NCBI RefSeq assembly: GCF_002836775.1
Contig: NZ_PJAQ01000067.1
Coordinates: forward strand, 1-63,975
Direction of reading: 5' to 3'
DNA length: 63,975 nucleotides
Source of the DNA: Colwellia sp. 12G3
GTDB lineage: Bacteria > Pseudomonadota > Gammaproteobacteria > Enterobacterales > Alteromonadaceae
A model generated the notes under the pieces. It was not told the origin of the DNA and ran no database searches. It saw only the letters and a program-made list of their open reading frames with translations. The translations under genes and the position numbers were made by a program. Numbering within the stretch: position 1 is the stretch's first letter; each line of letters opens with the position of its first letter. This document shows, piece after piece, positions 1 through 10,200 of the stretch.

Positions 1-31
1 AGTCCTGCTTTAATGGCTTGTTAGCAATCAA
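1..31. repeat. attC-like / inverted-repeat end beside the 21-509 gene (truncated by window edge)
   Basis: Read on the minus strand, the stop codon of the 21-509 gene runs into TGCTAACAAGCC and then GCAGGACT. This resembles the left half (R'' core plus L'') of an integron attC site, where TAACAA...GGACT is typical. The matching core GTTAGCA sits just upstream of the same gene (530-536). The core departs from the GTTRRRY consensus in its last two bases, and the other half of any attC lies outside the window, so this is a suggestion only. Confidence 0.4.
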
Positions 32-509
32 AGCCTAGAGACTTAGCGTGTTCCACAACTAAGCCATGTCCCGATAGCATATATGATAACCTTATTTTAG
101 TGCCGCTTTTGAAAGTAAAAGCATACCAACTACATGCGCTATTAAATTCAACCGACTCCAGATTGCTCCAGCTTTCTTTTTTAGAACCAGACCACGGCGT
201 TTTTAACTCAAGTAATTCGTCATTAAATTTACCTTTAACACCAAATCCTTCGGCTAGAGAGAAAAAAGAAATCCCCCCGAACATTAAAATAAGGATGCTT
301 AGGGCAATGTATTGCCCTCCATGATCTGTGAACGCTACAATATAAATAAGGCCGAAAGTAGCAAATAAAGTTATCCAACCAAAAGAGAAAACAAACAAGC
401 CATATCTTAGATTTCCATCATAAGATTTATGACTATTTCTATTTGAAATGTATGCACATAAAGCAACCGCAATAATGCCACCGATAATACCTGAATCAAC
501 ACCGAACAT
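21..509 (-). CDS. Small membrane protein of unknown function, possible gene-cassette cargo
   Basis: The product is 162 aa. Three hydrophobic segments (about residues 7-22, 36-60 and 68-88) suggest three membrane passes. The C-terminal 65 residues are soluble and resemble a small PH-like beta domain (W-rich, FKSGTKIRLSY), which is only an impression. A strong AAGGAGG precedes the ATG by 10 nt. The gene is tightly enclosed: GTTAGCAATCAA lies 15 nt before the start and its inverse overlaps the last codons, the TAA stop forming part of GCTAACAA. This layout resembles an integron cassette. I do not recognise a family and give no function. Confidence 0.6.
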   Translation of the reverse strand: MFGVDSGIIGGIIAVALCAYISNRNSHKSYDGNLRYGLFVFSFGWITLFATFGLIYIVAFTDHGGQYIALSILILMFGGISFFSLAEGFGVKGKFNDELLELKTPWSGSKKESWSNLESVEFNSACSWYAFTFKSGTKIRLSYMLSGHGLVVEHAKSLGFDC

Positions 510-524
510 TAATGGAATCCTCCT

Positions 525-536
525 TGATTGCTAACA
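525..536. repeat. Inverted copy of GTTAGCAATCAA upstream of the 21-509 gene
   Basis: TTGATTGCTAAC at 525-536 is the exact inverse of GTTAGCAATCAA at 20-31, and the match continues imperfectly on both sides. The pair brackets the 162-aa gene with almost no spare sequence. It may be a cassette core site or the end of a small mobile unit. Confidence 0.5.
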
Positions 537-540
537 GCTT

Positions 541-772
541 ATTATGGAGACTTCTCAGTAATGTCCATCCCATAACCTTTAATTAATTCTTATTAATATC
601 CCATAATTTCAAGGCTTTAGAAACGACAAATATTTTATTTTTATCGTAACTTGGATATTACCGCGAAGTCTCAGTAATATCCAACATGGAATAATACATT
701 ATTACACATAAAATCAATGCATTAGGGCTTTATACAGATGTTTTTAGGTTATTACTGAGACTTCTCAGTAAT
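541..772. repeat. Cluster of three related palindromes (541-562, 653-682, 751-772)
   Basis: The copy at 751-772 is a perfect palindrome with arms ATTACTGAGA and TCTCAGTAAT around CT. The copy at 541-562 has the same right arm and a decayed left arm (ATTATGGAGA). The copy at 653-682 carries TCTCAGTAAT and is extended by outer arms GGATATTAC and GTAATATCC. Spacing is about 90-110 nt. They could be binding sites of a dimeric protein, or short dispersed repeats. No gene lies between them. Confidence 0.6.
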
Positions 773-1008
773 ACGATATGAATTATTCATTAGAAAATAT
801 ATCGCAAATATTTCGAAGCTAACTTCCGCTTAGCCAATCATTATTTAGTTGGCTGTCGACCTGCTTAGGTCAACTAAAGGGGCTACTGTTGACCTCGAAA
901 AACACTCACAATGTAAAACTCTTACTTCTTCTATGCGCACCAAGTTATCTTAACAAAGCACTTTGAGGAAAACTCAATATGACATATCTCAATTTTGTTT
1001 ATTTACCA

Positions 1009-1986
1009 TTAAGCTCGTTCTATTGAAAAACTCTGTACTTCACTTATATTTTTAATATCAAGCGCTAGCATCACCAGTCTATCAATTCCTAAAGCAACAC
1101 CTGAACACTGTGGTAATCCATGGGTTAAGGCGGCAATAAAATTTTTATCTATTGGTTTAACCGGCAAACCTTGAGCTGCTCGTTTAGCATTATCTTCTTC
1201 AAATCTAATTTGCTGCTCATTGGCATCAGTTAATTCATTAAAACCGTTAACTAACTCAATACCTTTGAAGTAACATTCAAACCGTTGTGCCACCCGAGAA
1301 TCGTCAATTGATCTTTTTGCCAATGATGCTTGAGCTATCGGAAAGTCATAGATAAATTGCGGCTGGTTGATGCCAATGGTTGGTTCAATTATTTCAGTAA
1401 AGATAAATTGCAGTAGCAAGTCGACATCATTCATTTCAATTAGCCAATCAGCAGATTTAGCATACTTGTTTAAAATCTCAACAAGCTCATCAAAACTTGC
1501 CTCTAATGGGTCAACAGCAACGGTGGTAATGAAGATATCTTGATAGCTAGTAAATAACGCCTTATTACCACCTAAAACGACTTGAAGTAGTTCAGCCACC
1601 TCAGACATCAAGTCGAACTGGTCAAAGCCGATACGATACCATTCAAGCATCGTAAACTCAGGATTATGATTCTTACCTGACTCTTCATGACGAAATGCTT
1701 TAGAAATTTGAAAAATACAGCCATAACCTGAAGCAAGTAATCGCTTCATATGAAATTCTGGTGAGGTTTGTAAAAATAATTCGGTAGAGTGACCCGCTGG
1801 ACTATTTGCTAAAAAATCATACTTGCATGAGATAGCATTTAAATAGACGTCTGTCACTGTACCTTGAGATAAGGCTGGGGTTTCAACTTCAACAACTTTA
1901 CGCTGCCTAAAGAATTCTCTAACTTGGTGTAATACTTCCGAGCGCTTTTGCGCATTCTGCCATGAAAGTGTTGGTTGCCAGTTCAT
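1009..1986 (-). CDS. epmA: EF-P--(R)-beta-lysine ligase EpmA
   Basis: EpmA (GenX/PoxA/YjeA) is a class II lysyl-tRNA-synthetase paralogue. It activates (R)-beta-lysine and attaches it to a conserved lysine of elongation factor P, helping ribosomes through polyproline stretches. The product is a synthetase core without an anticodon-binding domain. Motif 2 is visible in ISKAFRHEESGKNHNPEFTM and motif 3 near the C-terminus in GVALGIDRLVML. Starting at the ATG preceded by AAGGAT gives 325 aa, the usual length; a longer start 11 codons upstream is less likely. It reads in the same direction as the tuf gene before it but beyond that gene's terminator, so it has its own promoter. epmB and efp are not in the window. 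Confidence 0.93.
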   Translation of the reverse strand: MNWQPTLSWQNAQKRSEVLHQVREFFRQRKVVEVETPALSQGTVTDVYLNAISCKYDFLANSPAGHSTELFLQTSPEFHMKRLLASGYGCIFQISKAFRHEESGKNHNPEFTMLEWYRIGFDQFDLMSEVAELLQVVLGGNKALFTSYQDIFITTVAVDPLEASFDELVEILNKYAKSADWLIEMNDVDLLLQFIFTEIIEPTIGINQPQFIYDFPIAQASLAKRSIDDSRVAQRFECYFKGIELVNGFNELTDANEQQIRFEEDNAKRAAQGLPVKPIDKNFIAALTHGLPQCSGVALGIDRLVMLALDIKNISEVQSFSIERA

Positions 1987-2059
1987 TAGTGATCCTTTTG
2001 GTGATGATGGTCGAGACAATGGATTTCCGATCAGAAATTTCGGAAATGACGACTGATAT

Positions 2060-2089
2060 TTTATAGGCTATTGCGAGGTAATCAATCAA
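2060..2089 (-). promoter_or_regulatory. Candidate promoter for epmA
   Basis: Minus strand TTGATT (2084-2089), 18-nt spacer, TATAAA (2060-2065), about 75 nt before the epmA start and downstream of the tufA terminator. Confidence 0.4.
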
Positions 2090-2142
2090 TTTACTTAATA
2101 TATCACTCAATAAATGACTTAGCTGTTTATCAAATTTCAGGC

Positions 2143-2168
2143 ACAAAAAAGGCCGCGTTAGCGACCTT
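2143..2168 (-). terminator. Terminator of the rpsL-rpsG-fusA-tufA unit
   Basis: On the minus strand AAGGTCGC-TAAC-GCGGCCTT forms an 8-bp stem (one G-T pair) followed by a run of Ts. It lies about 130 nt after the tufA stop. The same hairpin follows tufB at 22837-22862. Confidence 0.85.
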
Positions 2169-2231
2169 TCTTAGATATTGATACTTAATTTCTAATATGC
2201 ATTTGCTTAGTAACTGATGATTTAACAAGGC

Positions 2232-2268
2232 GTAGGCACGGAGTTGACGTTAGTCAATGAGTACCTAC
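2232..2268 (-). ncRNA. Conserved structured element in the tufA 3' untranslated region
   Basis: Between the tufA stop and its terminator the transcript can fold into an outer stem GTAGGTAC/GTGCCTAC (one G-T pair) and an inner stem TTGAC/GTCAA with loop TAAC. The same element is present after tufB (22926-22962). No T-run follows, so it is not a terminator. Role unknown; an RNA-processing or stability element is possible. Confidence 0.45.
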
Positions 2269-2297
2269 AACGACGCTAAATCGAAGTTAGTGGCAAA

Positions 2298-3482
2298 TTA
2301 AGCAATAATTTTAGAAACAACACCAGCACCAACAGTACGACCACCTTCACGGATAGCGAAGCGTAAACCTTCGTCCATCGCTACTGGGTTGATTAGCTCA
2401 ACAACAAACTTAAGGTTGTCGCCAGGCATTACCATTTCAACACCTTCAGGAAGCTCTACAGCACCTGTGATATCTGTTGTACGGAAGTAAAACTGTGGAC
2501 GGTATCCTTTGAAGAATGGAGTATGACGACCACCTTCATCTTTACTTAGTACGTATACTTCTGATTCGAACTTAGTATGAGGAGAAATTGAACCAGGCTT
2601 ACATAGTACTTGACCACGTTCAACATCTTCACGCTTAAGACCACGTAGAAGAACACCACAGTTCTCGCCAGCACGACCTTCGTCAAGAAGCTTACGGAAC
2701 ATTTCAACACCAGTACATGTTGATTTTTGTGTATCACGGATACCAACAACTTCTACTTCTTCACCAATTTTGATGATACCACGTTCAACACGACCCGTTA
2801 CAACAGTACCACGACCAGCAATTGAGAATACATCTTCGATAGGCATGATGAATGCTCCGTCGATTGCACGCTCTGGCTCTGGAATGTAGTTATCAAGTTG
2901 ATCAGCAAGTTCAATGATTTTTGCTTCCCACTTTTCGTCGCCTTGAAGAGCGCCTAAAGCTGAACCTTGAATTACAGGTAAATCATCACCTGGGAAGTCA
3001 TATTCAGAAAGAAGTTCACGGATTTCCATTTCTACTAATTCTAATAACTCTTCATCATCAACAACATCACATTTGTTCATGAATACGATGATGTATGGAA
3101 CACCAACTTGACGAGATAATAAGATATGCTCACGTGTTTGTGGCATAGGACCATCTGTAGCAGCAACTACTAAGATAGCGCCATCCATTTGTGCAGCACC
3201 AGTGATCATGTTTTTGATGTAATCGGCGTGACCAGGACAATCTACGTGTGCGTAGTGACGAACTTCAGTATCGTATTCGATGTGAGAAGTATTGATTGTA
3301 ATACCACGTTCACGCTCTTCAGGAGCATTATCGATTTGTGCGAAATCTTTAACTTCACCACCGTGTACTTTAGTTAATACCGCAGAGATAGCAGCAGTTA
3401 AAGTTGTTTTACCGTGATCTACGTGACCGATTGTACCAACGTTAACATGCGGTTTTAAACGTTCAAATTTTGCTTTAGCCAT
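2298..3482 (-). CDS. tufA: Elongation factor Tu (copy A)
   Basis: EF-Tu carries aminoacyl-tRNA to the ribosomal A site as a GTP complex. The 394-aa product has the complete family pattern: G1 GHVDHGKTT near residue 19, switch I with ERGITI, G3 DCPGH, G4 NKCD, then the two beta-barrel domains. It is the last gene of the str operon, 97 nt after fusA. The encoded protein matches that of the copy at 22992-24176 residue for residue. At DNA level I see only four differences in the gene body (3393, 3396, 3402, 3441), all silent and near the 5' end, plus the third base before the stop region (2297). The start is an ATG with AAGG upstream. Confidence 0.99.
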   Translation of the reverse strand: MAKAKFERLKPHVNVGTIGHVDHGKTTLTAAISAVLTKVHGGEVKDFAQIDNAPEERERGITINTSHIEYDTEVRHYAHVDCPGHADYIKNMITGAAQMDGAILVVAATDGPMPQTREHILLSRQVGVPYIIVFMNKCDVVDDEELLELVEMEIRELLSEYDFPGDDLPVIQGSALGALQGDEKWEAKIIELADQLDNYIPEPERAIDGAFIMPIEDVFSIAGRGTVVTGRVERGIIKIGEEVEVVGIRDTQKSTCTGVEMFRKLLDEGRAGENCGVLLRGLKREDVERGQVLCKPGSISPHTKFESEVYVLSKDEGGRHTPFFKGYRPQFYFRTTDITGAVELPEGVEMVMPGDNLKFVVELINPVAMDEGLRFAIREGGRTVGAGVVSKIIA

Positions 3483-3579
3483 TTTTCAATTACCTTAAAG
3501 TTTAGTAAACTATATAAATTAAAAGGCGCAGTCAAAATGACCTTGCCAGATGTAAATTAAATATTCTTTAATGGATGCT

Positions 3580-5679
3580 CTAACGAGTTTCCATAATTTT
3601 TTGTGCTACCATTTTCGGCGCTTCATTATACTGCTGAAACTCCATAGAGTAAGATGCACGTCCTTGAGTAGCACTACGCAAGTCGGTAGCATAACCGAAC
3701 ATTTCGGCTAATGGTACCAATGCATTTACAATTTTCAAACCGGCAGGACCTTCATCCATGCCGTCAATCATACCGCGTCTACGGTTTAAGTCACCTACAA
3801 CATCACCCATACTGGTTTCAGGAGTAGTAACTTCTACTTTCATCATCGGCTCTAAAATAACAGGGTTTGCTTCAAGTGCACCTTTTCTAAAGCCCATAGA
3901 AGCAGCGACTTTAAATGCTATCTCGTTAGAGTCAACATCATGAAAAGAACCATCATAAAGCGTGACTTTAATGTCTAATAATGGATATCCGGCTAAAACA
4001 CCGCTATCCATTTGCTCTCTACAGCCTTTTTCTACTGCAGGGATAAATTCTTTTGGTACTGCGCCGCCAACAATTTCGTTAACAAACTCAAAACCAGCAC
4101 CTTCTTCGTTTGGTTCCATCTTCAACCAAACATGTCCAAATTGACCTTTACCACCAGATTGACGTACAAATTTACCTTCCACTTCAACCGTACTACGAAT
4201 GGTTTCTCGGTAAGATACTTGTGGGTTACCAACGTTACACTCAACACCAAACTCACGCTTCATACGTTCGACAAGAATATCCAAGTGTAGCTCACCCATA
4301 CCTGAGATGATGGTCTGTCCAGTTTCATCGTCAGTTGCCACTCTAAATGATGGGTCTTCTGCGGCAAGTTTACCTAACGCAACACCCATTTTCTCTTGTG
4401 CTGCTAATGTTCTCGGCTCAACTGCAACTGAGATTACCGGTTCAGGAAACTCCATACGCTCTAACGTAATAACATGCTTAACATCACATAAAGTATCACC
4501 TGTTGTGACATCTTTCAAACCAATTGCAGCAGCTATATCACCGGCGCGAACTTCTTTAATCTCTTGCCTGTCGTTGGCGTGCATTTGTACAATGCGACCA
4601 AAGCGCTCTTTCTTACCCTTTACAGGATTGTAAACGCTATCACCTGTTTGCACTACACCCGAATATACTCTGAAGAAAGTGAGTGTACCAACAAATGGAT
4701 CAGTTGCTATTTTAAAAGCTAGCGCTGAAAATGGTGCATCATCATCAGCAGAGCGAGTTCCTTCAGTTTCATCTGCATCATCATTAATACCGGTAATCGC
4801 TGCAACTTCTGTAGGCGATGGTAAGTATTCAACAACGGCATCAAGTACAGCTTGAACGCCTTTATTTTTAAAGGCACTGCCACAGCTACACAAGATAATT
4901 TCATTTGCGAGTGTACGCGCACGTAAACCTATTTTAATCTCTGCTTCGGTTAAATCTCCTTCTTCAAGGTATTTATCCATTAACTCTTCATTGGCTTCTG
5001 CCGCTTCAGAAATTAAATTTTCTCGCCATTCTTCTGCCATATCTTGCATATCGGCAGGAATTTCTTCGTAGCTAAATGTCATTCCCTGGTCACTTTCGTT
5101 CCAGTTAATAGCTTTCATTTTAATAAGGTCAACAACACCTTCGAATTCGTCTTCTGCACCGATAGCTAAATGTATAGGGACTGCATTTGCACCTAGACGG
5201 GTTTTAAGTTGCTCGACGACATATAGAAAATCGGCACCTGTTCGATCCATTTTGTTAACAAAAACAATACGTGGTACGGCATATTTTTCCATTTGACGCC
5301 AAACCGTTTCGGTTTGGGGCTGAACACCAGAAGAACCACATAACACAAGTACCGCACCATCAAGTACACGTAAAGAACGTTCAACTTCTATGGTAAAATC
5401 AACGTGACCTGGGGTATCAATAATATTGATACGGTGAGAGTCAAATTGACCTTCCATGCCTTTCCAGAAACAGGTAGTTGCTGCTGAAGTTATGGTGATA
5501 CCACGTTCTTGCTCTTGTTCCATCCAGTCCATAGTGGCCGCGCCGTCATGCACTTCACCAATCTTATGAGATAGACCTGTATAGAATAATACACGTTCTG
5601 TGGTTGTCGTTTTACCTGCATCAACATGCGCACAGATACCAATATTACGGTAGCGCTCTATAGGGGTGATACGGGCCAA
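3580..5679 (-). CDS. fusA: Elongation factor G
   Basis: EF-G is the GTPase that translocates tRNA and mRNA and, with RRF, recycles ribosomes. The 699-aa product shows G1 [10 protein letters not shown], switch [13 protein letters not shown]3 DTPGHVDF, G4 NKMDRTG, and full domains II-V ending in [15 protein letters not shown]. Domains G and II are close to the enterobacterial protein, while the domain IV region differs more (for example [15 protein letters not shown]). The start codon is TTG, with AGAGGATAA eight nt upstream; no ATG fits the conserved [12 protein letters not shown] beginning. It lies third in the str operon, with a 253-nt hairpin-rich gap after rpsG. Confidence 0.98.
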   Translation of the reverse strand: MARITPIERYRNIGICAHVDAGKTTTTERVLFYTGLSHKIGEVHDGAATMDWMEQEQERGITITSAATTCFWKGMEGQFDSHRINIIDTPGHVDFTIEVERSLRVLDGAVLVLCGSSGVQPQTETVWRQMEKYAVPRIVFVNKMDRTGADFLYVVEQLKTRLGANAVPIHLAIGAEDEFEGVVDLIKMKAINWNESDQGMTFSYEEIPADMQDMAEEWRENLISEAAEANEELMDKYLEEGDLTEAEIKIGLRARTLANEIILCSCGSAFKNKGVQAVLDAVVEYLPSPTEVAAITGINDDADETEGTRSADDDAPFSALAFKIATDPFVGTLTFFRVYSGVVQTGDSVYNPVKGKKERFGRIVQMHANDRQEIKEVRAGDIAAAIGLKDVTTGDTLCDVKHVITLERMEFPEPVISVAVEPRTLAAQEKMGVALGKLAAEDPSFRVATDDETGQTIISGMGELHLDILVERMKREFGVECNVGNPQVSYRETIRSTVEVEGKFVRQSGGKGQFGHVWLKMEPNEEGAGFEFVNEIVGGAVPKEFIPAVEKGCREQMDSGVLAGYPLLDIKVTLYDGSFHDVDSNEIAFKVAASMGFRKGALEANPVILEPMMKVEVTTPETSMGDVVGDLNRRRGMIDGMDEGPAGLKIVNALVPLAEMFGYATDLRSATQGRASYSMEFQQYNEAPKMVAQKIMETR

Positions 5680-5843
5680 GATGTTATCCTCTTACTATTA
5701 CAGGCTATTTCAACAAGCAATGCCTGTTAAATGTTATTAAGTAAGCATTCATTTTTGAGTCAGCTAAAAGACCCAAACACTTAATTAATAAAACTTTTAT
5801 TAATTATACGAACTAACTAAAAGTACAAGTCCGTAAAAAGAGT

Positions 5844-5907
5844 ATGGCTAGCAAGAGTAACTCTTGCTAGCCATGTACCTACCTTTAATAAACATCCAAA
5901 GGTAGGT
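5844..5907 (-). promoter_or_regulatory. Two hairpins in the rpsG-fusA intercistronic gap
   Basis: ATGGCTAGCAAG and its inverse form a 12-bp or longer stem at 5844-5874. ACCTACCTTT/AAAGGTAGGT form a second 10-bp stem at 5877-5907. They begin about 25 nt after the rpsG stop. Neither is followed by a T-run in the direction of transcription, so RNA processing, stability or partial attenuation is more likely than full termination. Confidence 0.55.
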
Positions 5908-5932
5908 AATACAATCAGTCAATACTGCTAGT

Positions 5933-6403
5933 TTACCAGCGGTAGTGAGCGAATGCTTTGTTAGCGTCAGCCATACGGTGAACGTCTTCACGTTTCTTAA
6001 CCGCTGAACCTTTGCTATCAGACGCATCTAACATTTCGTTAGCTAGGCGCTGAGCCATTGATTTTTCACCACGTTTACGAGCTGCTTCAACTAACCAACG
6101 CATGGCTAGAGCATTACGACGCACTGGACGTACTTCAACTGGAACTTGATAAGTAGAACCACCAACACGACGAGATTTAACTTCGACAGATGGGCGGATG
6201 TTATCTAAAGCTTCTTCGAAAAGCTCTAACTGAGGCTTTTCAGATTTGTCAGCTAAAATATCTAATGCACCGTAAACAATTTTTTCGGCAGTAGATTTCT
6301 TACCATCAACCATAAGGATGTTGATGAATTTTGCTAAAAGTTCGTTATGGAACTTAGGATCTGGCAATATTTTACGTTGCCCAACGACGCGTCTTCTTGG
6401 CAT
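5933..6403 (-). CDS. rpsG: Small ribosomal subunit protein uS7
   Basis: S7 nucleates the 3' major domain of 16S rRNA and lines the tRNA exit site. The 156-aa product begins [16 protein letters not shown] and carries the conserved [11 protein letters not shown] and [11 protein letters not shown] segments. It sits second in the str operon, 117 nt after rpsL, with GGAGA eight nt before the ATG. In E. coli S7 represses its own operon from the rpsL-rpsG gap; here that gap contains a short TTACCTA/TAGGTAA stem (6491-6509), but a matching operator cannot be proven by eye. Confidence 0.99.
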   Translation of the reverse strand: MPRRRVVGQRKILPDPKFHNELLAKFINILMVDGKKSTAEKIVYGALDILADKSEKPQLELFEEALDNIRPSVEVKSRRVGGSTYQVPVEVRPVRRNALAMRWLVEAARKRGEKSMAQRLANEMLDASDSKGSAVKKREDVHRMADANKAFAHYRW

Positions 6404-6520
6404 CTTAATTCTCCGTAGTATTCAGGATAAATCCAAAATATATAAATTTTAAAAATTTCTTAATTTGGCCTTACTTAACGTTTTTTTCTTTTACCTAGCT
6501 AGTAGGTAAAGGAAGGAAAC

Positions 6521-6907
<387 letters not shown>

Positions 6908-7066
6908 TTAGTTGTTACCAAGGAAAGTAGCCTTGATAAATAATTGCGTAAACTTTAAATCAATGGGAAAAGTTTACCCGCTCGTAAAATATTTACCTTA
7001 TAAAAGGGTGAAATTCTTCACTCTTTTTACATTAAGCACATTGAGTACAGAATATAAGGTCGCGAA

Positions 7067-7095
7067 ATTCTATAGGTCAATGATTGAGCTGTCAA
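7067..7095 (-). promoter_or_regulatory. Promoter of the rpsL-rpsG-fusA-tufA operon
   Basis: Minus strand TTGACA (7090-7095), 17-nt spacer, TAGAAT (7067-7072), followed by TTCGCGACC. It lies between the rpoC terminator and rpsL, leaving a leader of about 165 nt. A second weaker overlap, TTGACC-18-TATATT, starts a few bases downstream. Confidence 0.8.
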
Positions 7096-7134
7096 GGTTT
7101 AACTGCGATCGGTATTATGATCTTCCGCTAAAAA

Positions 7135-7171
7135 CGAAAAACCGCACCCCTTTCAAGGCACGGTTTTTATA
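7135..7171 (-). terminator. Terminator of rplJL-rpoBC
   Basis: About 50 nt after the rpoC stop the minus strand reads AAAACCGTGCC, a short loop, GGTGCGGTTTTT and a further T-run. It separates the rpo and str transcription units. Confidence 0.8.
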
Positions 7172-7219
7172 ATAACATTTTACTATAGGGTTAGCAGAGC
7201 TAGCCTTTATAACAAGATA

Positions 7220-10200
7220 TTAGTTATTACCTGACAGTAAATCACCATTTAAGGCATCCATAAGGGCCTTTTCTGCATCATCTGCTGATACAGTTGTGTC
7301 TACTTTTTCTTTCGCTTTAGCTTTCGCTTTAGCACGTTCTTGATGGTAAGAGTAACCGGTACCTGCTGGTATTAAGCGACCAACGATAACGTTCTCTTTC
7401 AAGCCACGAAGACCATCTTTCTTACCTGCTACAGCGGCTTCTGTAAGCACACGGGTAGTTTCTTGGAAAGATGCTGCTGAAATGAATGATTCAGTTGCCA
7501 ATGATGCTTTAGTAATACCCATCATCTGCATTTCATATTCAGCTGGACGTTTGCCTTCAGCTTCAAGTTCACGGTTTGAGATATTAACTCGCGCCACTTC
7601 AACTTGCTCGCCTTTAAGGAAAGTAGAATCACCTGCATCAAGAATTTCACACTTACGGATCATTTGACGTACGATAACTTCAATGTGCTTATCGTTAATC
7701 TTAACACCCTGTAGACGGTAAACTTCTTGTACTTCGTTAACAATGTAGTTAGCAACTGGAGCAACACCACGTAAACGCAAGATATCATGTGGAGATTCAG
7801 GACCATCGGCAATAACTTCACCTTTGATTACTGGCTCACCTTCATAGATATTCAATAGACGCGTTTTCGGGATCATCTCTTCGTAAACTTCACCGCTAGG
7901 CTGAGTAATCAATAAGCGTACTTTACCTTTGGTTTCTTTACCGAAAGCAACAACACCTGTTTTCTCTGCAAGAATCGCAGGAAGTTTAGGTTTACGCGCT
8001 TCAAATAAATCAGCTACACGTGGAAGACCACCGGTAATATCGCGAGTTTTTGAACTTGCTTGTGGTATACGAGCTAGTGCATCACCAACGCCAACATCCG
8101 CGCCATCTTCAAGATTAACAATCGCATTACCTGGTAAGTAATAAAGTGCTGGTATTTCTGTACCAGCAATCATTACTTCATTGCCTTTCGCATCAACAAG
8201 TTTCAATGCTGGACGCATTTCTTTACCTGTCGTGTTACGTTGAGCCGCATCAGTAATAACGATACTTGATAAACCTGTTAACTCATCAGTTTGGCGAACC
8301 ATAGTTATGCCATCTGCAAGGTCAACGAATTGAACCTTACCAGCAACTTCTGTGATAATAGGGTGAGTATGCGGGTCCCAATTAGCGATAGTATCGCCAG
8401 AGGTAACTGCTTGACCGTCATTTTTAGAAAGTACAGAACCGTAAGGTACTTTATAACGTTCTTTCTCACGACCCATCTCATCAATGATAGTTAACTCTGA
8501 TGAACGTGATGTAATTACAAGATGCTTATCTGAGTTTGTAACAAACTTAGCGTTTTGTAATTTCAAATGACCAGTATTTTTAACTTGTACGCTGTTTTCA
8601 GCAGTAGCACGAGATGCAGCACCACCGATATGGAACGTACGCATGGTAAGCTGTGTACCAGGTTCACCAATTGATTGTGCAGCAACTACACCAATAGCTT
8701 CACCTTGGTTGATCATATGACCACGAGCCAAATCACGACCATAACAGTTAGCACAAATACCAAAGTCAGTTTTACAGGTAATGATTGAGCGTACTTTAAT
8801 TTGATCTACTGAATTTGCTTCAATAAGATCACAAAGTGCTTCATCAATTAATGTATTACGTGGAAGAAGTACTTCTTCTGTGCCTGGGATAAGTACATCA
8901 TCACAAACAACACGACCAAGAACTCGTTCACGTAAAGGTTCAACAACATCACCACCTTCAATCAATGGTGTCATTAATAAACCGTCATGTGTACCACAAT
9001 CGTGGTTTGTTACCACTAAATCTTGTGCAACATCAACTAATCGACGAGTTAGGTAACCCGAGTTAGCTGTTTTAAGCGCGGTATCGGCAAGACCTTTACG
9101 CGCACCGTGAGTTGAGATGAAGTATTGTAATACGTTCAAACCTTCACGGAAGTTAGCTGTGATTGGTGTTTCGATGATTGAACCATCTGGTTTAGCCATC
9201 AAACCACGCATACCAGCTAGCTGACGAATCTGCGCAGCACTACCACGAGCACCCGAGTCAGCCATCATAAAGATAGAGTTGAAAGAATCTTGTTCTTCTG
9301 GCTCACCTTTAGCATTGATAACAGTTTCTTTAGATAAATTGTCCATCATTGCCTTCGAAACTTTTTCGTTAGCAGATGACCAGATATCAATTACTTTGTT
9401 GTATTTTTCACCAGCAGTTACAAGACCTTGCTCAAACTGAGCTTGAATTTCAGCAACTTCAGCTTCAGAATCTTCAATGATAGTGTACTTAGCATCAGGA
9501 ATAACCATATCATCGATACCAACAGAACAACCTGCGATCATCGCATAATGGAAACCTGTGTACATGATTTGGTCAGCAAACATTACCGTTTCTTTTAAAC
9601 CTAAGTTACGATAAGCATGGTTAATCAATTTAGAAATTGGTTTTTTACCAAGTGGTCGATCAATTAGGTCATAAGGTAAGCCCTTAGGACATACTTGCCA
9701 CATAATGGCACGACCAACCGTAGTATCACGTAATGCAGTAACTGGTTCCCATTCACCGGCAGCGTTTTTAACGTGCTCAGTAATACGAACTTTAACGCGA
9801 GCGTGAAGTTCAGCTACACCTGTACGGTAAGCCTTTTCTACTTCTTTCTCGTCGGTAAAAATCATACCTTCGCCTAAACCATTTACACGATCGCGTGTTA
9901 GGTAATAAAGACCTAATACAACATCCTGTGATGGAACGATAATTGGCTCACCGTTAGCTGGTGCTAAGACGTTGTTCGTTGACATCATCAACGTACGTGC
10001 TTCCATTTGTGCTTCGATTGTCAACGGTACGTGTACCGCCATTTGGTCACCATCGAAATCGGCATTGTATGCCGCACAAACTAGTGGATGAAGATGAATT
10101 GCTTTACCTTCAATCAACACAGGTTCAAAAGCTTGGATACCCAATCTATGAAGTGTTGGTGCACGGTTAAGCATTACTGGATGTTCGCGGATTACTTCAT

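Larger units (their letters stand above)
510..1008. other. Non-coding stretch between the 21-509 gene and epmA
   Basis: About 500 nt without a convincing ORF. It holds the palindrome cluster (541-772). Around 853-890 short complementary words (GTCGACCT, AGGTCAAC, GTTGACCT) can pair. I see no terminator with a T-run for epmA, which ends at 1009. Confidence 0.5.

Noticed and set aside
541..772. CRISPR array
   Set aside because: Only three diverged palindromes, with unequal spacing of about 90-110 nt, and no cas genes.
3580..5679. fusA as a chimera of two EF-G lineages
   Set aside because: The domain IV region looks less like E. coli than the G domain does, but domains evolve at different rates, and I cannot show a breakpoint without an alignment.
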